Assembly (NCBI GenBank): GCA_001797315.1
Contig: MGPC01000005.1
Location: 1 to 64,000, forward strand
Direction: 5' to 3'
Origin: Curvibacter sp. GWA2_64_110
GTDB taxonomy: Bacteria > Pseudomonadota > Gammaproteobacteria > Burkholderiales > Burkholderiaceae_C
Length of the DNA stretch: 64,000 bases
Below the pieces are notes generated by a model, which was given only the letters and a program-made list of their open reading frames with translations, was not told the DNA's origin and did no database searches. How positions within the stretch are numbered: the stretch's first letter is position 1; every line of letters starts with the position of its first letter. Both the position numbers and the translations under genes were made by a program. Below, piece by piece: positions 1 to 9,204 of the stretch.

Positions 1-352
1 CAGCGTCGCCCGCGTGTTTCTGAAAAAAGGCACCGGCAAGATCACGGTCAACGGCAAAGACATCGAGAATTTCTTCGGTCGTCAAACCTCGATCATGATT
101 TGCAAGCAGCCCCTGATGCTGACCAACCACGCTGAAACCTTTGACATCATGGTCAATGTGGCAGGTGGTGGCGAGTCCGGCCAGGCCGGCGCAACCCGTC
201 ACGGCATTACCCGTGCCCTGATCGACTATGACGCATCGCTCAAGCCGGCGCTGAGCCAGGCTGGCTTTGTCACGCGCGATGCGCGTGAAGTCGAGCGTAA
301 GAAGGTCGGTCTGCACTCCGCACGCCGTCGCAAGCAGTTCAGCAAGCGTTAA
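1..352 (+). CDS. rpsI: 30S ribosomal protein S9, 3' part
   Basis: This is the C-terminal ~116 residues of ribosomal protein S9; the 5' end lies outside the window and the reading frame enters at base 2. S9 sits in the head of the small subunit, where its basic tail reaches the P-site tRNA. The frame shows the family core ([17 protein letters not shown]) and ends in the typical basic tail RRRKQFSKR. The usual partner rplM would be expected just upstream, outside the window. A strong hairpin terminator follows about 40 bases after the stop. Confidence 0.97.
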   Translation, partial: SVARVFLKKGTGKITVNGKDIENFFGRQTSIMICKQPLMLTNHAETFDIMVNVAGGGESGQAGATRHGITRALIDYDASLKPALSQAGFVTRDAREVERKKVGLHSARRRKQFSKR

Positions 353-394
353 TTTCACACGAAGTTTCGCATGCTGCAATTTGTTGCAGCTCAG

Positions 395-434
395 CGGCCG
401 CCAGAATGCAAATTCCGGCGGCCGTTGTGTTTTT
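395..434 (+). terminator. Rho-independent terminator after rpsI
   Basis: Perfect 8-bp stem CGGCCGCC (395-402) / GGCGGCCG (417-424) followed by TTGTGTTTTT. It separates the ribosomal operon from the next gene. Confidence 0.85.
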
Positions 435-456
435 GGACTGCTAGACTCCCCCTTCC

Positions 457-1185
457 ATGAGATTTCGCCTGCTCCACCGCCGCCTCACCATCAGTGCCCC
501 GCGCATGGCCGTCCGCAGTGCCCTGCCCTGGCCCTTTCGCTGGGCACTTGTCGCGATCGTGCTGGGTTTTTGTGCTGCCATAGGTCTCTGGGCGTTCGAG
601 TTCGGCAAGGACATCGCGGGCATTGACGGCGGACGCACCGAGGAGGTCGCGCAGTTGCGTGCCGAACTGGGCACGGCGCGCCAGCAACTGTCGGCCATGA
701 AGGACGAGCGCGACAAGGCGCAGTCGGTGGCCAACACCTCCAGCACCTTGCTGACGGCCGAGAAGGCCGCTCAGGAGCGCCTGAGCGCGCAGAATAAACA
801 GCTGGAGATCGAAAACCGTTCCCTGCGCGATGATCTGGGCTTCTTCGAAAAGCTGATCCCGACAGGCGGTGGCGAAAGTCTGGCCATTCGGGGCTTGCAG
901 GCCGAACTGCAGGATGGGCGTCAACTAAAATGGCAAGTCCTGGTGATCCAGCCGGTGAAGAACGCGCCTGAATTCAACGGGCGTCTTGAGTTGAGTTTCA
1001 CGGGGCTGCAAGGCGGCAAGCCGTGGTCGGCACCTCTGCCGAGTGGCCCCCAGTCTTTGAAGTTCCGCCAGTACGGTCGTGCCGAAGGGGTGTTTGAATT
1101 GCCGCCCCAGACCGTGGTCAAGGGTATTTCAGCCAAGGTCATGGATGGTGCGGTGACCAAGGCGGTGCAGTCGATCAAGTTGTAG
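457..1185 (+). CDS. Membrane-anchored coiled-coil protein (DUF6776-like)
   Basis: A 242-residue protein with a basic N terminus, one membrane segment at about residues 26-47 (WALVAIVLGFCAAIGLWAF), a coiled coil at about 60-130 rich in E, Q and R, and a C-terminal beta-rich domain. This layout fits the uncharacterised betaproteobacterial DUF6776 family that commonly precedes a bactofilin gene. The bactofilin gene follows after 21 bp, so the two are probably co-transcribed, and a role in envelope or cytoskeletal organisation is inferred from this alone. No clear ribosome-binding site precedes the ATG, and the start could lie at a later ATG. Confidence 0.75.
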   Translation: MRFRLLHRRLTISAPRMAVRSALPWPFRWALVAIVLGFCAAIGLWAFEFGKDIAGIDGGRTEEVAQLRAELGTARQQLSAMKDERDKAQSVANTSSTLLTAEKAAQERLSAQNKQLEIENRSLRDDLGFFEKLIPTGGGESLAIRGLQAELQDGRQLKWQVLVIQPVKNAPEFNGRLELSFTGLQGGKPWSAPLPSGPQSLKFRQYGRAEGVFELPPQTVVKGISAKVMDGAVTKAVQSIKL

Positions 1186-1206
1186 TCCATCATTGAGGAG
1201 CCAGAC

Positions 1207-1602
1207 ATGTTCAACAAGAAAAAACAGCCTCCCATCCGCAGCCTGATTGCCGAGGGCAGCCAGATTGACGGCACCCTGCGCTTTTCGGATGGCTTGCGTG
1301 TTGATGGCAAGGTCATCGGCGATGTGAGCGCCAACTCGGAGCAGTCCAGCATTCTGGTGATTTCGGAAACTGCGTCGGTCATCGGCGAAATCCATGCGGA
1401 CCACGTCATCATCAATGGCACGGTCAAGGGGCCGGTCTACGCCCGCCTGATGCTTGAACTGCAGCCCAAGGCCCATATCGAAGGTGATGTGCACTACAGC
1501 GCATTGGAGATGCACCAAGGGGCCATCATTGCCGGCCAGATGCGCCCGGTCGACATGGCCGAGGAAAAGCCCACACTGAAACTGGCGGCAAATAACCAGT
1601 AA
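1207..1602 (+). CDS. Bactofilin (polymer-forming cytoskeletal protein)
   Basis: A 131-residue bactofilin. These proteins form nucleotide-free filaments from a right-handed beta-helix and organise cell-wall enzymes or polar structures. The core at about 15-110 shows the family pattern of short hydrophobic strands separated by glycines (GSQIDGTLRFSDGLRVDGKV, then GEIHADHVIINGTVKGPVYA). Both ends are short and disordered, as usual. A GAGGAG ribosome-binding site lies 8 bases before the ATG. It sits directly behind the coiled-coil membrane protein, a conserved pairing in this group. Confidence 0.92.
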   Translation: MFNKKKQPPIRSLIAEGSQIDGTLRFSDGLRVDGKVIGDVSANSEQSSILVISETASVIGEIHADHVIINGTVKGPVYARLMLELQPKAHIEGDVHYSALEMHQGAIIAGQMRPVDMAEEKPTLKLAANNQ

Positions 1603-1661
1603 CTGAATTCCTGAGCGAAATTGTGTAGTATTCGCTCAATCCATCTTAATTGGAGTCATCC

Positions 1662-2027
1662 ATGAGCGCCGTTGCCGAAAACCTTCAAACCGAGATGCCC
1701 GCCCCGATTCTGTTCACCGACAGCGCTGCCGCCAAGGTGGCCGATCTGATTGCGGAAGAGGGCAACCCCGACCTCAAGCTGCGCGTCTTTGTGCAGGGTG
1801 GCGGCTGCTCGGGTTTCCAGTACGGTTTCACCTTTGATGAAGTGACCAACGAGGACGACACCACCATGACCAAGAATGGCGTGTCCCTGCTGATCGATGC
1901 CATGAGCTACCAGTATCTGGTGGGCGCCGAGATCGACTACAAGGAAGACCTGCAGGGCGCCCAGTTCGTCATCAAGAACCCGAACGCCACCACCACCTGC
2001 GGTTGCGGTTCTTCCTTCTCGACCTGA
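1662..2027 (+). CDS. erpA: Iron-sulfur cluster insertion protein ErpA
   Basis: A 121-residue A-type Fe-S carrier that delivers clusters to apo-enzymes. The three cluster-ligand cysteines are present: one in [11 protein letters not shown] and two in the C-terminal [12 protein letters not shown]. The start at 1662 is chosen because a GGAG motif lies just upstream at 1651-1654; an upstream TTG in the same frame would leave no ribosome-binding site. It is transcribed towards anmK, with which it shares a hairpin at the stop codons. Confidence 0.95.
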   Translation: MSAVAENLQTEMPAPILFTDSAAAKVADLIAEEGNPDLKLRVFVQGGGCSGFQYGFTFDEVTNEDDTTMTKNGVSLLIDAMSYQYLVGAEIDYKEDLQGAQFVIKNPNATTTCGCGSSFST

Positions 2028-2034
2028 GCGTGAG

Positions 2035-2050
2035 CCCGGCTCAGGCCGGG
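2035..2050. terminator. Hairpin between convergent erpA and anmK
   Basis: Stem CCCGGC (2035-2040) / GCCGGG (2045-2050) with a TCAG loop, overlapping the anmK stop codon. There is no good T-run on either side, so it is at most a weak or RNA-processing terminator. Confidence 0.45.
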
Positions 2051-3150
2051 TAAATTGCTCCGAGCACACGGGCGCCTTGGGCGCCCGTGACGCTTTTCAG
2101 GCTCGCCGTCTGGCGCCGCACGGCCTTGCGTGCCAGCCAGGCAAAAGCGGCCGCCTCCACTTGCAGCGGTGGCAGGCCGGCCTGTTCCGAGGACAGCACC
2201 GTGAGGCTGGGTAGTTGCGCTTGCAGCCGGCGCATCAGGTGGCTGTTGAGCGCACCGCCGCCGCAGACGATCAGACGCTTGCTGCCTGTCCCATGGCGCA
2301 GCACGTCAGCCGCACAGGCGCAGGCGGTCAACTCTGTCAGCGTCGTCTGCACGTCGACGGGGGCGACAGATGCAAAGCCGGTCAGTCTGGCGGCCAGCCA
2401 GGGCGGGTTGAACAGATCGCGCCCTGTGCTCTTGGGCGGCGGCAAGGCGAAATAGGGTTCCTGCAGTAGCGCCTCCAGCAGCGGTGTGTGGACCTGGCCG
2501 CTGGCCGCCCAGTGTCCTTCCGCGTCAAAGGCCTGGCCGGTGTGTTGCCGGCACCAGGCATCCATCAGGGCATTGCCGGGGCCACAATCGAAACCTAGCA
2601 CGGCCTCGTCGCGCAGCACCGAGAGGTTGGCGATGCCGCCGATATTGAGCACCGCCACCGTCTGGCCGGCCTGGGCGAACATGGCCTGGTGGAAGGCCGG
2701 CACCAGTGGGGCACCCTGGCCCCCGGCCGCCACGTCGCGACTGCGGAAGTCAGCCACCACATCGATGCCGGTCAGCTCGGCCAGCAGTGCCGGGCTGTTG
2801 AGTTGCAGGGTGTAGCCGGTGGTATCGAATTCGCCGGGGCGGTGGCGCACGGTCTGGCCGTGTGCGCCGATGGCGGTGACGGCGGCGGGCTCAAGTGCGG
2901 CGCCTTGAAGCAACTCGGTCACCACCGCGGCATAGCGCCGGGCGAGTGCATTGCCGGCCAGGGCGGCACGGTGCAACTCGTTGATGCCACCGGGGGTGTT
3001 GAGTTGCAGCAGTTCAGCGGCCAGGGCTGGTGGGAATGGTTGATGCGCGTGGCGGATGACCCGGGTGTTTGCGTCTGTGCATTCGGCGATGACGCCGTCG
3101 ACCCCGTCGAGCGAGGTGCCGGACATCAGGCCAATATAGAGTTCAGGCAC
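2041..3150 (-). CDS. anmK: Anhydro-N-acetylmuramic acid kinase
   Basis: A 369-residue AnmK, which phosphorylates and opens 1,6-anhydro-MurNAc released from recycled peptidoglycan, giving MurNAc-6-phosphate. The N terminus carries the phosphate-binding signature YIGLMSGTSLDGVDGV; further family blocks are GAHGQTVRHRP, VVADFRSRDVAAGGQGAPLVP and NIGGIANLSVL followed by DCGPGNALMD. Its length matches the family. It lies 27 bp downstream of an M23 cell-wall peptidase on the same strand, so both genes probably serve cell-wall turnover in one operon. Confidence 0.95.
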   Translation of the reverse strand: MPELYIGLMSGTSLDGVDGVIAECTDANTRVIRHAHQPFPPALAAELLQLNTPGGINELHRAALAGNALARRYAAVVTELLQGAALEPAAVTAIGAHGQTVRHRPGEFDTTGYTLQLNSPALLAELTGIDVVADFRSRDVAAGGQGAPLVPAFHQAMFAQAGQTVAVLNIGGIANLSVLRDEAVLGFDCGPGNALMDAWCRQHTGQAFDAEGHWAASGQVHTPLLEALLQEPYFALPPPKSTGRDLFNPPWLAARLTGFASVAPVDVQTTLTELTACACAADVLRHGTGSKRLIVCGGGALNSHLMRRLQAQLPSLTVLSSEQAGLPPLQVEAAAFAWLARKAVRRQTASLKSVTGAQGARVLGAIYPA

Positions 3151-3177
3151 GCCGCATCACCCCGGGTGCGCAGGCAT

Positions 3178-4656
3178 TTATTGCGAGGCGCCCTGCTGCA
3201 GGGAAGCCGCCGCCAGGAGCTGCTGACGGACAGCGGTAGCCGAGCGCATGAACATGGGCTTGGCGGCCGCCGAGACAGGAATGGTTTCGCTCTGGCGCGC
3301 AATTGTGAGCGGATCCTGGTGGTTGCCATTGACGCGGAATTCGAAGTGCAGGTGCGGGCCGGTGGCCCACCCGGTCGCACCGGTCGCACCAATGTTCTGG
3401 CCTTGGTTGACCGCCTGGCCGCGTTTGACGCTGATGCGGCTCAGGTGCGCGTAGACCGTGGTGTGGTTGTTGCGGTGCTTGATGAACACCACATTGCCAA
3501 AACCGTTCTGCACGCCGGCAAATTCAACAATGCCGTCACCGACGCTGCGCACCGGTGTGCCGGTGGGGGCGGCATAGTCGACCCCCAGATGGGCACGCCA
3601 TTGCTTCAGGATGGGATGGAAACGCATCTTGAAGCCACTGGTCACGCGCGAGAATTCCAATGGCGAAGCCAGGTAGGCGCGGCGCAGGCTCTGGCCATCC
3701 AGGGTGTAGTAGCCACCCTTGGTCAGGCTGTGGGTGGCGCGACCCTGCTCCTGCGGGAGCGCCGCATGGGTGTCGGGTTCCTGGAACCACATGGCCTGGT
3801 AAGTTTTTCCGCTATTGACGAACTCGGCGCTCAGCACGCGGCCGGCGCGCAGCGGTTCGCCATCGCCTTCGAGCGTTTCATAGACCACGGAAAAACGATC
3901 GCCCTTGCGCAGCGAGCGATGGAAGTCGATGTCGCCCGAAAAGATTTCGGCCACCTGGATGGCAATGGCATCCGGAATGCGCGCGTCGTCGGTGGCAGCG
4001 AACAGCGAAGTGCGGATGACGCCGCTGGCGATGCGGGTCGAGGCGGTCAGCGGGGCGGTCTCGAGCTTCGAGACAAAAGTCGCACCCTGCTTTTCGATCA
4101 CCAGGCGCGTGAAACGGCCGTCGTCTTCCGGACTCCAGCGTGCGCTGAGCTTGAGCAGAGTGTTTGTATCGGTGGCTTCGGCGGTGACGCTGCGGCCGAT
4201 GCGGCCCAGCAGTGTTTTCTGGGCATTGGCATCGGCGCGCAAGAAGGCTGCGGCGGCCGGGTCGTTGATGCCCAGGCGCTTGAGCAGCGTGTCGGCGGTA
4301 TCGGTGGAGCGGGTCAGGTCGGAGCGGAACAGGCGGAAGCGGTGCAGGTCCAGCGCTTCGGTCTGGGGCTCCAGGGCAATGGGGGAGACGGTCTCGCGGA
4401 CCTCGCGCACCGGTAACTGCGCCACATCGGGACCCAGCGACACCACAGCAGAAGCCACGGCATAGGCGCCGCCGCCGCCAAGCAGCAAGGCGGCTGCTAC
4501 GGCGCCCATCACCCGCTTGGGGTGGTGTTCGACCCAGTGACCGGCAAAGGTCAAAAAGTCGCTTCCGGCGGTGATGAAACCGTTTTTCAATTGGCAACCC
4601 AACGATGGTGGTGCGGCTGGGGCATGGTGGCACCGCGGCCGGCGGGCATTGCGCAC
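3178..4656 (-). CDS. M23 family metallopeptidase (LytM-type)
   Basis: A peptidoglycan endopeptidase of up to 492 residues. It has a single N-terminal membrane segment (MGAVAAALLLGGGGAYAVA), a long periplasmic region with an OapA/Csd3-like portion, and a C-terminal M23 domain. The zinc ligands are visible in HLGVDY and in HLHFEF near the end, with the family block VYAHLSRISV between them. The first residues depend on a GTG start at 4656 and have little support; a TTG start just before KNGFITAG is an alternative. It is divergent from tyrS and sits upstream of anmK. Confidence 0.9.
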   Translation of the reverse strand: MRNARRPRCHHAPAAPPSLGCQLKNGFITAGSDFLTFAGHWVEHHPKRVMGAVAAALLLGGGGAYAVASAVVSLGPDVAQLPVREVRETVSPIALEPQTEALDLHRFRLFRSDLTRSTDTADTLLKRLGINDPAAAAFLRADANAQKTLLGRIGRSVTAEATDTNTLLKLSARWSPEDDGRFTRLVIEKQGATFVSKLETAPLTASTRIASGVIRTSLFAATDDARIPDAIAIQVAEIFSGDIDFHRSLRKGDRFSVVYETLEGDGEPLRAGRVLSAEFVNSGKTYQAMWFQEPDTHAALPQEQGRATHSLTKGGYYTLDGQSLRRAYLASPLEFSRVTSGFKMRFHPILKQWRAHLGVDYAAPTGTPVRSVGDGIVEFAGVQNGFGNVVFIKHRNNHTTVYAHLSRISVKRGQAVNQGQNIGATGATGWATGPHLHFEFRVNGNHQDPLTIARQSETIPVSAAAKPMFMRSATAVRQQLLAAASLQQGASQ

Positions 4657-4726
4657 TTAAAATCCAGCGCAATGGCAAGCGGCTAGTATAGCTGGCCTCG
4701 ACCCCCTGGTATCTGGAAAAACCCTT

Positions 4727-5965
4727 ATGAATCAAGCCTCCGCATCGAAATTTCCTGTAACCGAGCGTGTCCGGGAGGCGTTGGCCGTGACCTTGCGGGG
4801 CTGCGACGAGTTGATTCCCGAGGCCGACTGGGTGCAGAAGCTGGCGCGCGCCGAGGCTACCGGCCAGCCGCTGCGCATCAAGCTCGGCCTGGATCCGACT
4901 GCGCCCGACATCCATATCGGCCATACCGTGGTGCTCAACAAGATGCGCCAGTTGCAGGATCTGGGCCATCAGGTGATCTTCCTGATCGGCGACTTCACCA
5001 GCCTGATCGGCGACCCGTCGGGGCGCAACAGCACCCGTCCGCCGCTGACGCCCGAGCAGATCAAGGCCAATGCCGAAACCTACTACAAGCAGGCCAGTCT
5101 GGTGCTGGATCCGCAGAAGACCGAGATCCGCTACAACAGCGAATGGTGCCTGCCATTGGGATCCATGGGCATGATCCAGCTGGCGGCCAAGTACACCGTG
5201 GCGCGCATGATGGAGCGCAACGATTTCCACGACCGCTTCAAGGCTGGCAACCCGATCTCGGTGCACGAGTTCCTCTACCCGCTGATGCAGGGCTATGACA
5301 GCGTGGCGCTCAAGAGCGACCTGGAACTGGGCGGCACCGACCAGAAGTTCAACCTGCTGATGGGGCGCCACCTGCAGGTCGAATACGGCCAGGAGCCGCA
5401 GTGTATCCTGACCATGCCGCTGCTCGAAGGCCTGGACGGCGTGGAGAAGATGTCCAAGTCCAAGAACAACTACATCGGCATCGCCGAGGACGCCAACACC
5501 ATGTTCGCCAAGGTGCTGTCGATCTCGGATGAACTGATGTGGCGCTGGTACACCTTGCTGAGTTTTCGCAGCCTGGGCGACATCGAAAAGCTGCGGGACG
5601 AAGTGAGACAGGGGCGCAATCCGAAGGAGATCAAGGTGCTGCTGGCCAAGGAGATCACGGCGCGCTTCCACTCGGCGGCTGCGGCCGATGCGGCCGAGCA
5701 GGACTTCATCAACCGCAGCCGCGGCGGCGTGCCCGACGAGATCGAAGAGCAGACGGTCCAACTCGAAGCGGGCCCGATGGGGATCGGCGCACTGCTCAAG
5801 CAGACCGGGCTGGCGGCCTCCAGCGGCGAGGGCAACCGCCTGATCGATGGCGGCGGTGTGCGTGTGGACTCGGCCGTGATCAGCGACAAGGGGCTCAAGC
5901 TCGGTGCTGGCACCTACGTGCTGCAGGTCGGCAAGCGCAAGTTCAAGAAGGTGACGCTGGTCTAA
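4727..5965 (+). CDS. tyrS: Tyrosyl-tRNA synthetase
   Basis: A 412-residue class I aminoacyl-tRNA synthetase that charges tRNA-Tyr. The HIGH motif occurs in [20 protein letters not shown] and the KMSKS loop in [15 protein letters not shown]. The C terminus has an S4-like RNA-binding domain ([20 protein letters not shown]). The motif set and length fit the TyrRZ subgroup common in betaproteobacteria. It is divergent from the M23 gene, and about 70 bp between them must hold both promoters. A short GC hairpin followed by CTTTTTG lies at about 5977-5999 and may terminate it. Confidence 0.97.
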   Translation: MNQASASKFPVTERVREALAVTLRGCDELIPEADWVQKLARAEATGQPLRIKLGLDPTAPDIHIGHTVVLNKMRQLQDLGHQVIFLIGDFTSLIGDPSGRNSTRPPLTPEQIKANAETYYKQASLVLDPQKTEIRYNSEWCLPLGSMGMIQLAAKYTVARMMERNDFHDRFKAGNPISVHEFLYPLMQGYDSVALKSDLELGGTDQKFNLLMGRHLQVEYGQEPQCILTMPLLEGLDGVEKMSKSKNNYIGIAEDANTMFAKVLSISDELMWRWYTLLSFRSLGDIEKLRDEVRQGRNPKEIKVLLAKEITARFHSAAAADAAEQDFINRSRGGVPDEIEEQTVQLEAGPMGIGALLKQTGLAASSGEGNRLIDGGGVRVDSAVISDKGLKLGAGTYVLQVGKRKFKKVTLV

Positions 5966-6024
5966 GCACTGACGGGACTCGGTAAAACCGGGCTTTTTGC
6001 GGCAAAACCAAGGGAAAACATTAA

Positions 6025-6040
6025 CCGACCGATCGGTCGG
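6025..6040. promoter_or_regulatory. Perfect 16-bp palindrome, probable TetR-type (PaaR-like) operator
   Basis: CCGACCGATCGGTCGG is a perfect palindrome, flanked symmetrically by AACAT and ATGTT. It lies 63 bp before paaG. TetR-family regulators of acyl-CoA catabolism in betaproteobacteria, including PaaR, are known to use ACCGACCG-type palindromes, so this is the likely control site of the paa genes. No regulator gene is in the window. Confidence 0.75.
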
Positions 6041-6103
6041 GAGATGTTAAATTGGCCAGACCAAGCCGGCTGACTTTCGTCATGCCAACCCGAGGGATGC
6101 CTG

Positions 6104-6910
6104 ATGTCCGAGCCTACCGCCGAGTTATCCGTTTTATATGCCGAGCAAGGGCCGGTGGCCGTTGCCACCCTGAACCGCCCGCAGGCGCTCAACAGCTTCA
6201 CGCGCCAGATGCACCGCGATCTGTGGGCCGCGCTGGACCGGGCCGAGGCCAATCCGGCCATTCGCGCGCTGGTCATCACGGGTGCCGGGCGTGGCTTTTG
6301 TGCCGGGGCTGACCTGTCGGAATTCGATTTCACGCCCGGGCCGGACCTGGTCGAGCGGGCCAACCCCGGCCCGGTGATCGACCAGGCTTTTAATCCCACG
6401 GTGCGGCGGCTGCAGCAACTGCGTATGCCGACCATTGCCGCCGTCAACGGCGTCGCTGCCGGGGCCGGTGCCTCGCTGGCCATGACCTGCGACATTGCGA
6501 TAGCGACGCCGCAGGCCAGCTTCATCCAGGCCTTCAGCAAGATTGGCCTCATTCCCGATGCCGGGGGCTCCTGGCTGCTGCCGCAGCGCCTGGGGATGGC
6601 GCGTGCCCTGGCTCTGGCCATGACCGGTGACAAGCTCACCGCGGTCCAGGCGCGCGACTGGGGCCTGATCTGGGATGTGAGCGACGACTGCGTGGCGGCG
6701 GCACTGGCCCTGGCCCAGCGTCTGGCGGTCATGCCGACCAAGGCGCTGGTGGCGACGCGTGAGTTGCTGCAGCGTGCCGGCAGCCGCACGCTGGACCAGC
6801 AGCTCGACGCCGAGCGCGACATGCAGTCGGCGCTGGGGCGCACGCATGACTACATCGAGGGTGTGCTGGCATTCCGCGAAAAGCGCACACCGCAGTTCAA
6901 GGGGGAGTGA
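6104..6910 (+). CDS. paaG: Phenylacetate pathway enoyl-CoA hydratase/isomerase PaaG
   Basis: A 268-residue crotonase-fold enzyme, assigned to PaaG, which converts ring-1,2-epoxyphenylacetyl-CoA to the oxepin-CoA. Crotonase features are present: ATLNRPQALNSF, the oxyanion-hole segment GAGRGFCAGADLSEF, and VAAGAGASLAMTCDIAIA followed by KIGLIPDAGGSWLLPQRLG, where the acidic residue sits as in PaaG. It is followed after 3 bp by paaI and then paaK, which supports the pathway assignment. The paaABCDE epoxidase genes are not in the window, so the pathway is split or only partly encoded here. Confidence 0.88.
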   Translation: MSEPTAELSVLYAEQGPVAVATLNRPQALNSFTRQMHRDLWAALDRAEANPAIRALVITGAGRGFCAGADLSEFDFTPGPDLVERANPGPVIDQAFNPTVRRLQQLRMPTIAAVNGVAAGAGASLAMTCDIAIATPQASFIQAFSKIGLIPDAGGSWLLPQRLGMARALALAMTGDKLTAVQARDWGLIWDVSDDCVAAALALAQRLAVMPTKALVATRELLQRAGSRTLDQQLDAERDMQSALGRTHDYIEGVLAFREKRTPQFKGE

Positions 6911-6913
6911 GGG

Positions 6914-7360
6914 ATGAGCGATGTGAAAAACGCCGAGGCACTGGCGCGCCGGGTCGGTGAGTCCATGTTCGCCGCCGACCGCGCCTCGCGCGAATTCATG
7001 CAGATGGAGCTGCTGTCGTGCGCGCCCGGCCGGGCCGTGATGCGCATGACGGTGCGCAAAGACATGCTCAACGGCCATGAGATCTGCCACGGCGGTCTGA
7101 TCTTCACGCTGGCCGATTCCACTTTTGCCTTCGCCTGCAACAGCTACAACAAGGTGGCGGTGGCGGCCGGCTGCAGCATCGAGTTCCTCAAGCCGGCGCA
7201 GCTGGCCGACGTGCTGACCTGCGAAGGCGTGGAACAGACGCTGCAGGGTCGGCACGGCATCTACGACATGCGGGTGAGCAACCAGCGTGGCGAGGTCGTT
7301 GCCGTGTTCCGCGGCAAGAGCGCCCAGATCCAGGGCACCATCATTCCGGAGGTCGCATGA
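6914..7360 (+). CDS. paaI: Phenylacetate-pathway acyl-CoA thioesterase PaaI
   Basis: A 148-residue hot-dog-fold thioesterase. PaaI hydrolyses hydroxyphenylacetyl-CoA and other dead-end CoA esters so that CoA is not trapped. The family signature GHEICHGGLIFTLADSTFAF contains the catalytic aspartate in LADS. It lies between paaG and paaK and overlaps paaK by four bases (ATGA), which indicates translational coupling. Confidence 0.92.
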   Translation: MSDVKNAEALARRVGESMFAADRASREFMQMELLSCAPGRAVMRMTVRKDMLNGHEICHGGLIFTLADSTFAFACNSYNKVAVAAGCSIEFLKPAQLADVLTCEGVEQTLQGRHGIYDMRVSNQRGEVVAVFRGKSAQIQGTIIPEVA

Positions 7361-8655
7361 GTCAGCGAGAGTTTGCCTGGGACCCGATCGAGACGGCCAG
7401 CATCGACGAGCTGCGCAGCCTGCAGCTCAAGCGGCTCCAATCCACGTTGCAGCACGCCTACCGCAATTCGCCGGTGTACCGCGCCAAGTTCGACGCGGCC
7501 GGTGTGCACCCGGATGATTGCCGCACGCTGGCCGATCTGGCGCGCTTTCCGTTCACCACCAAGAAAGACCTGCGCGACAGCTACCCCTTCGGCATGTTTG
7601 CCGTGCCGCGCGAGCAGTGCGTGCGCATCCATGCCTCCAGCGGCACCACCGGCAAGCCGACGGTAGTGGGCTACACCCGGAACGACATCGAGACCTGGGC
7701 CGGGCTGGTGGCGCGCAGCATCCGTGCCGCCGGCGCCCGGCCCGGCGACATGGTGCATGTGAGTTATGGCTACGGCCTGTTCACCGGCGGTCTCGGCGCC
7801 CACTATGGGGCGGAGAAGCTGGGGCTGACGGTGGTGCCCTTCGGCGGTGGGCAGACCGAACGGCAGGTGCAGCTGATCCAGGATTTCAAACCCGACATCA
7901 TCATGGTCACGCCCAGCTACATGCTGGCGATTGCCGAGGAGTTCGAGCGCCAGGGCCTCAATCCCGCTGAAGCCAGCCTGCGCATCGGCATTTTCGGCGC
8001 CGAACCCTGGACCAATGACATGCGCCGCGCCATCGAGCAGCGCATGGGGCTTGATGCTGTCGACATCTACGGGCTGAGTGAGGTGATCGGCCCCGGTGTG
8101 GCCAGCGAGTGCGTGCTGGCCAAGGACGGACCGACCATCTGGGAAGATCATTTCTATCCCGAGATCATCGACCCCGACACCGGTGAACTGTTGCCCGACG
8201 GCGAAGTCGGCGAACTGGTGTTCACCAGTCTCACCAAACAAGCTCTGCCGGTCATCCGCTACCGCACGCGCGATCTCACGCGCCTGCTGCCGGGCAGCAC
8301 GCGCACCATGCGCCGCATGGAAAAAATCACCGGTCGCAGCGACGACATGATGATCGTGCGTGGTGTCAATGTGTTCCCGACCCAGGTCGAGGAACTGATT
8401 CTGCGGCGCCCCGAACTGACACCGCATTACCAGTGCATCCTGCGGCGCAACGGGCCGATGGACGATCTGCTGGTGGTGGTGGAGACCCGGCCCGACGTGT
8501 CACCCGACAGCTTGGCGGCGCGGGCCGCGGCCAAGCAGCTGCAGCACGAGATCAAGGCCTATGTCGGCACCAGTGTCGAGATCGAGTTGCGGTCCGAGGG
8601 CGGCGTCGAGCGCAGCCTGGGCAAGGCCAAGCGCGTGCTGGACCAGCGGCACTGA
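7357..8655 (+). CDS. paaK: Phenylacetate-CoA ligase
   Basis: A 432-residue acyl-adenylate enzyme that activates phenylacetate with ATP and CoA, the first step of aerobic phenylacetate breakdown. The phosphate loop is HASSGTTGKPTVVGYT; later motifs are DIYGLSEVIGPG and YRTRDLTRLLPGSTRTMRRM, with a C-terminal swinging domain ending near LGKAKRVLDQRH. The start overlaps the paaI stop. Length and motifs fit PaaK closely. Confidence 0.96.
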   Translation: MSQREFAWDPIETASIDELRSLQLKRLQSTLQHAYRNSPVYRAKFDAAGVHPDDCRTLADLARFPFTTKKDLRDSYPFGMFAVPREQCVRIHASSGTTGKPTVVGYTRNDIETWAGLVARSIRAAGARPGDMVHVSYGYGLFTGGLGAHYGAEKLGLTVVPFGGGQTERQVQLIQDFKPDIIMVTPSYMLAIAEEFERQGLNPAEASLRIGIFGAEPWTNDMRRAIEQRMGLDAVDIYGLSEVIGPGVASECVLAKDGPTIWEDHFYPEIIDPDTGELLPDGEVGELVFTSLTKQALPVIRYRTRDLTRLLPGSTRTMRRMEKITGRSDDMMIVRGVNVFPTQVEELILRRPELTPHYQCILRRNGPMDDLLVVVETRPDVSPDSLAARAAAKQLQHEIKAYVGTSVEIELRSEGGVERSLGKAKRVLDQRH

Positions 8656-8688
8656 GTATGCCAACATGGCGTGTCACAAGGGGGCGGC

Positions 8689-9186
8689 ATGGATGCACAG
8701 GCGATTTATCGGAAGTCGGGCAAAGGGGCAGAGGCCATGGCGTCACGCACGCTGGCAGGCAAGCTGCGCACCTTGCTGATCCTGGTTGATGGCAAGAAAA
8801 CCATTGCGGACTTGCGCAAGCTGGCAGCCGGTCTGGGTGAGCCGGACCAGTTGCTGGCGCAGTTGAAAGCCGAAGGGTTCATTGAAGCCGTGCCGGGAGC
8901 GGTTCCGGTGCCGCCCGCTGTCCAGACGACTGCCGCCATGTCGACAGTTCCGGCAGCAGATGCTGGCAAGTCCCTGGGCAAGGTCAAGATGCTGGCGACG
9001 CATTTGCTGGTCGAGGCCCTGGGCCCGCTGGCCGAGGATGTGTGCCTGAAAATCGAAGCGGCGCGGGATGTGCCGCATTTCATCGGTGCGATGAAGCTGG
9101 CGTATGCCGTCGTGCGCGAGGTGCGCGGCCAGGGTGCTGCTGACCGTTTTGGCCAGGAGATTGAGAACCAGATGCCGCCGGTTTGA
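8689..9186 (+). CDS. Conserved hypothetical protein
   Basis: A 165-residue cytoplasmic protein that I do not recognise. Residues ~15-65 read like a small winged-helix domain (SGKGAEAMASRTLAGKLRTL, then ADLRKLAAGLG and LLAQLKAEGFIE). A proline/alanine-rich linker follows, then a helical C-terminal half. The start at 8689 is chosen because AAGGGGG lies 5 bases upstream; an upstream GTG in frame at 8671 lacks this. It follows paaK by 33 bp, so it may be co-transcribed with the paa genes, but nothing ties it to phenylacetate. A regulatory role is a guess. Confidence 0.6.
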   Translation: MDAQAIYRKSGKGAEAMASRTLAGKLRTLLILVDGKKTIADLRKLAAGLGEPDQLLAQLKAEGFIEAVPGAVPVPPAVQTTAAMSTVPAADAGKSLGKVKMLATHLLVEALGPLAEDVCLKIEAARDVPHFIGAMKLAYAVVREVRGQGAADRFGQEIENQMPPV

Positions 9187-9204
9187 GGCTCGGCCGCTTG
9201 CCGC

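Noticed and set aside
2689-4416. 575-codon open frame on the plus strand
   Set aside because: Antisense to anmK and the M23 peptidase, both of which have clear family motifs; a product of high G+C third-position bias.
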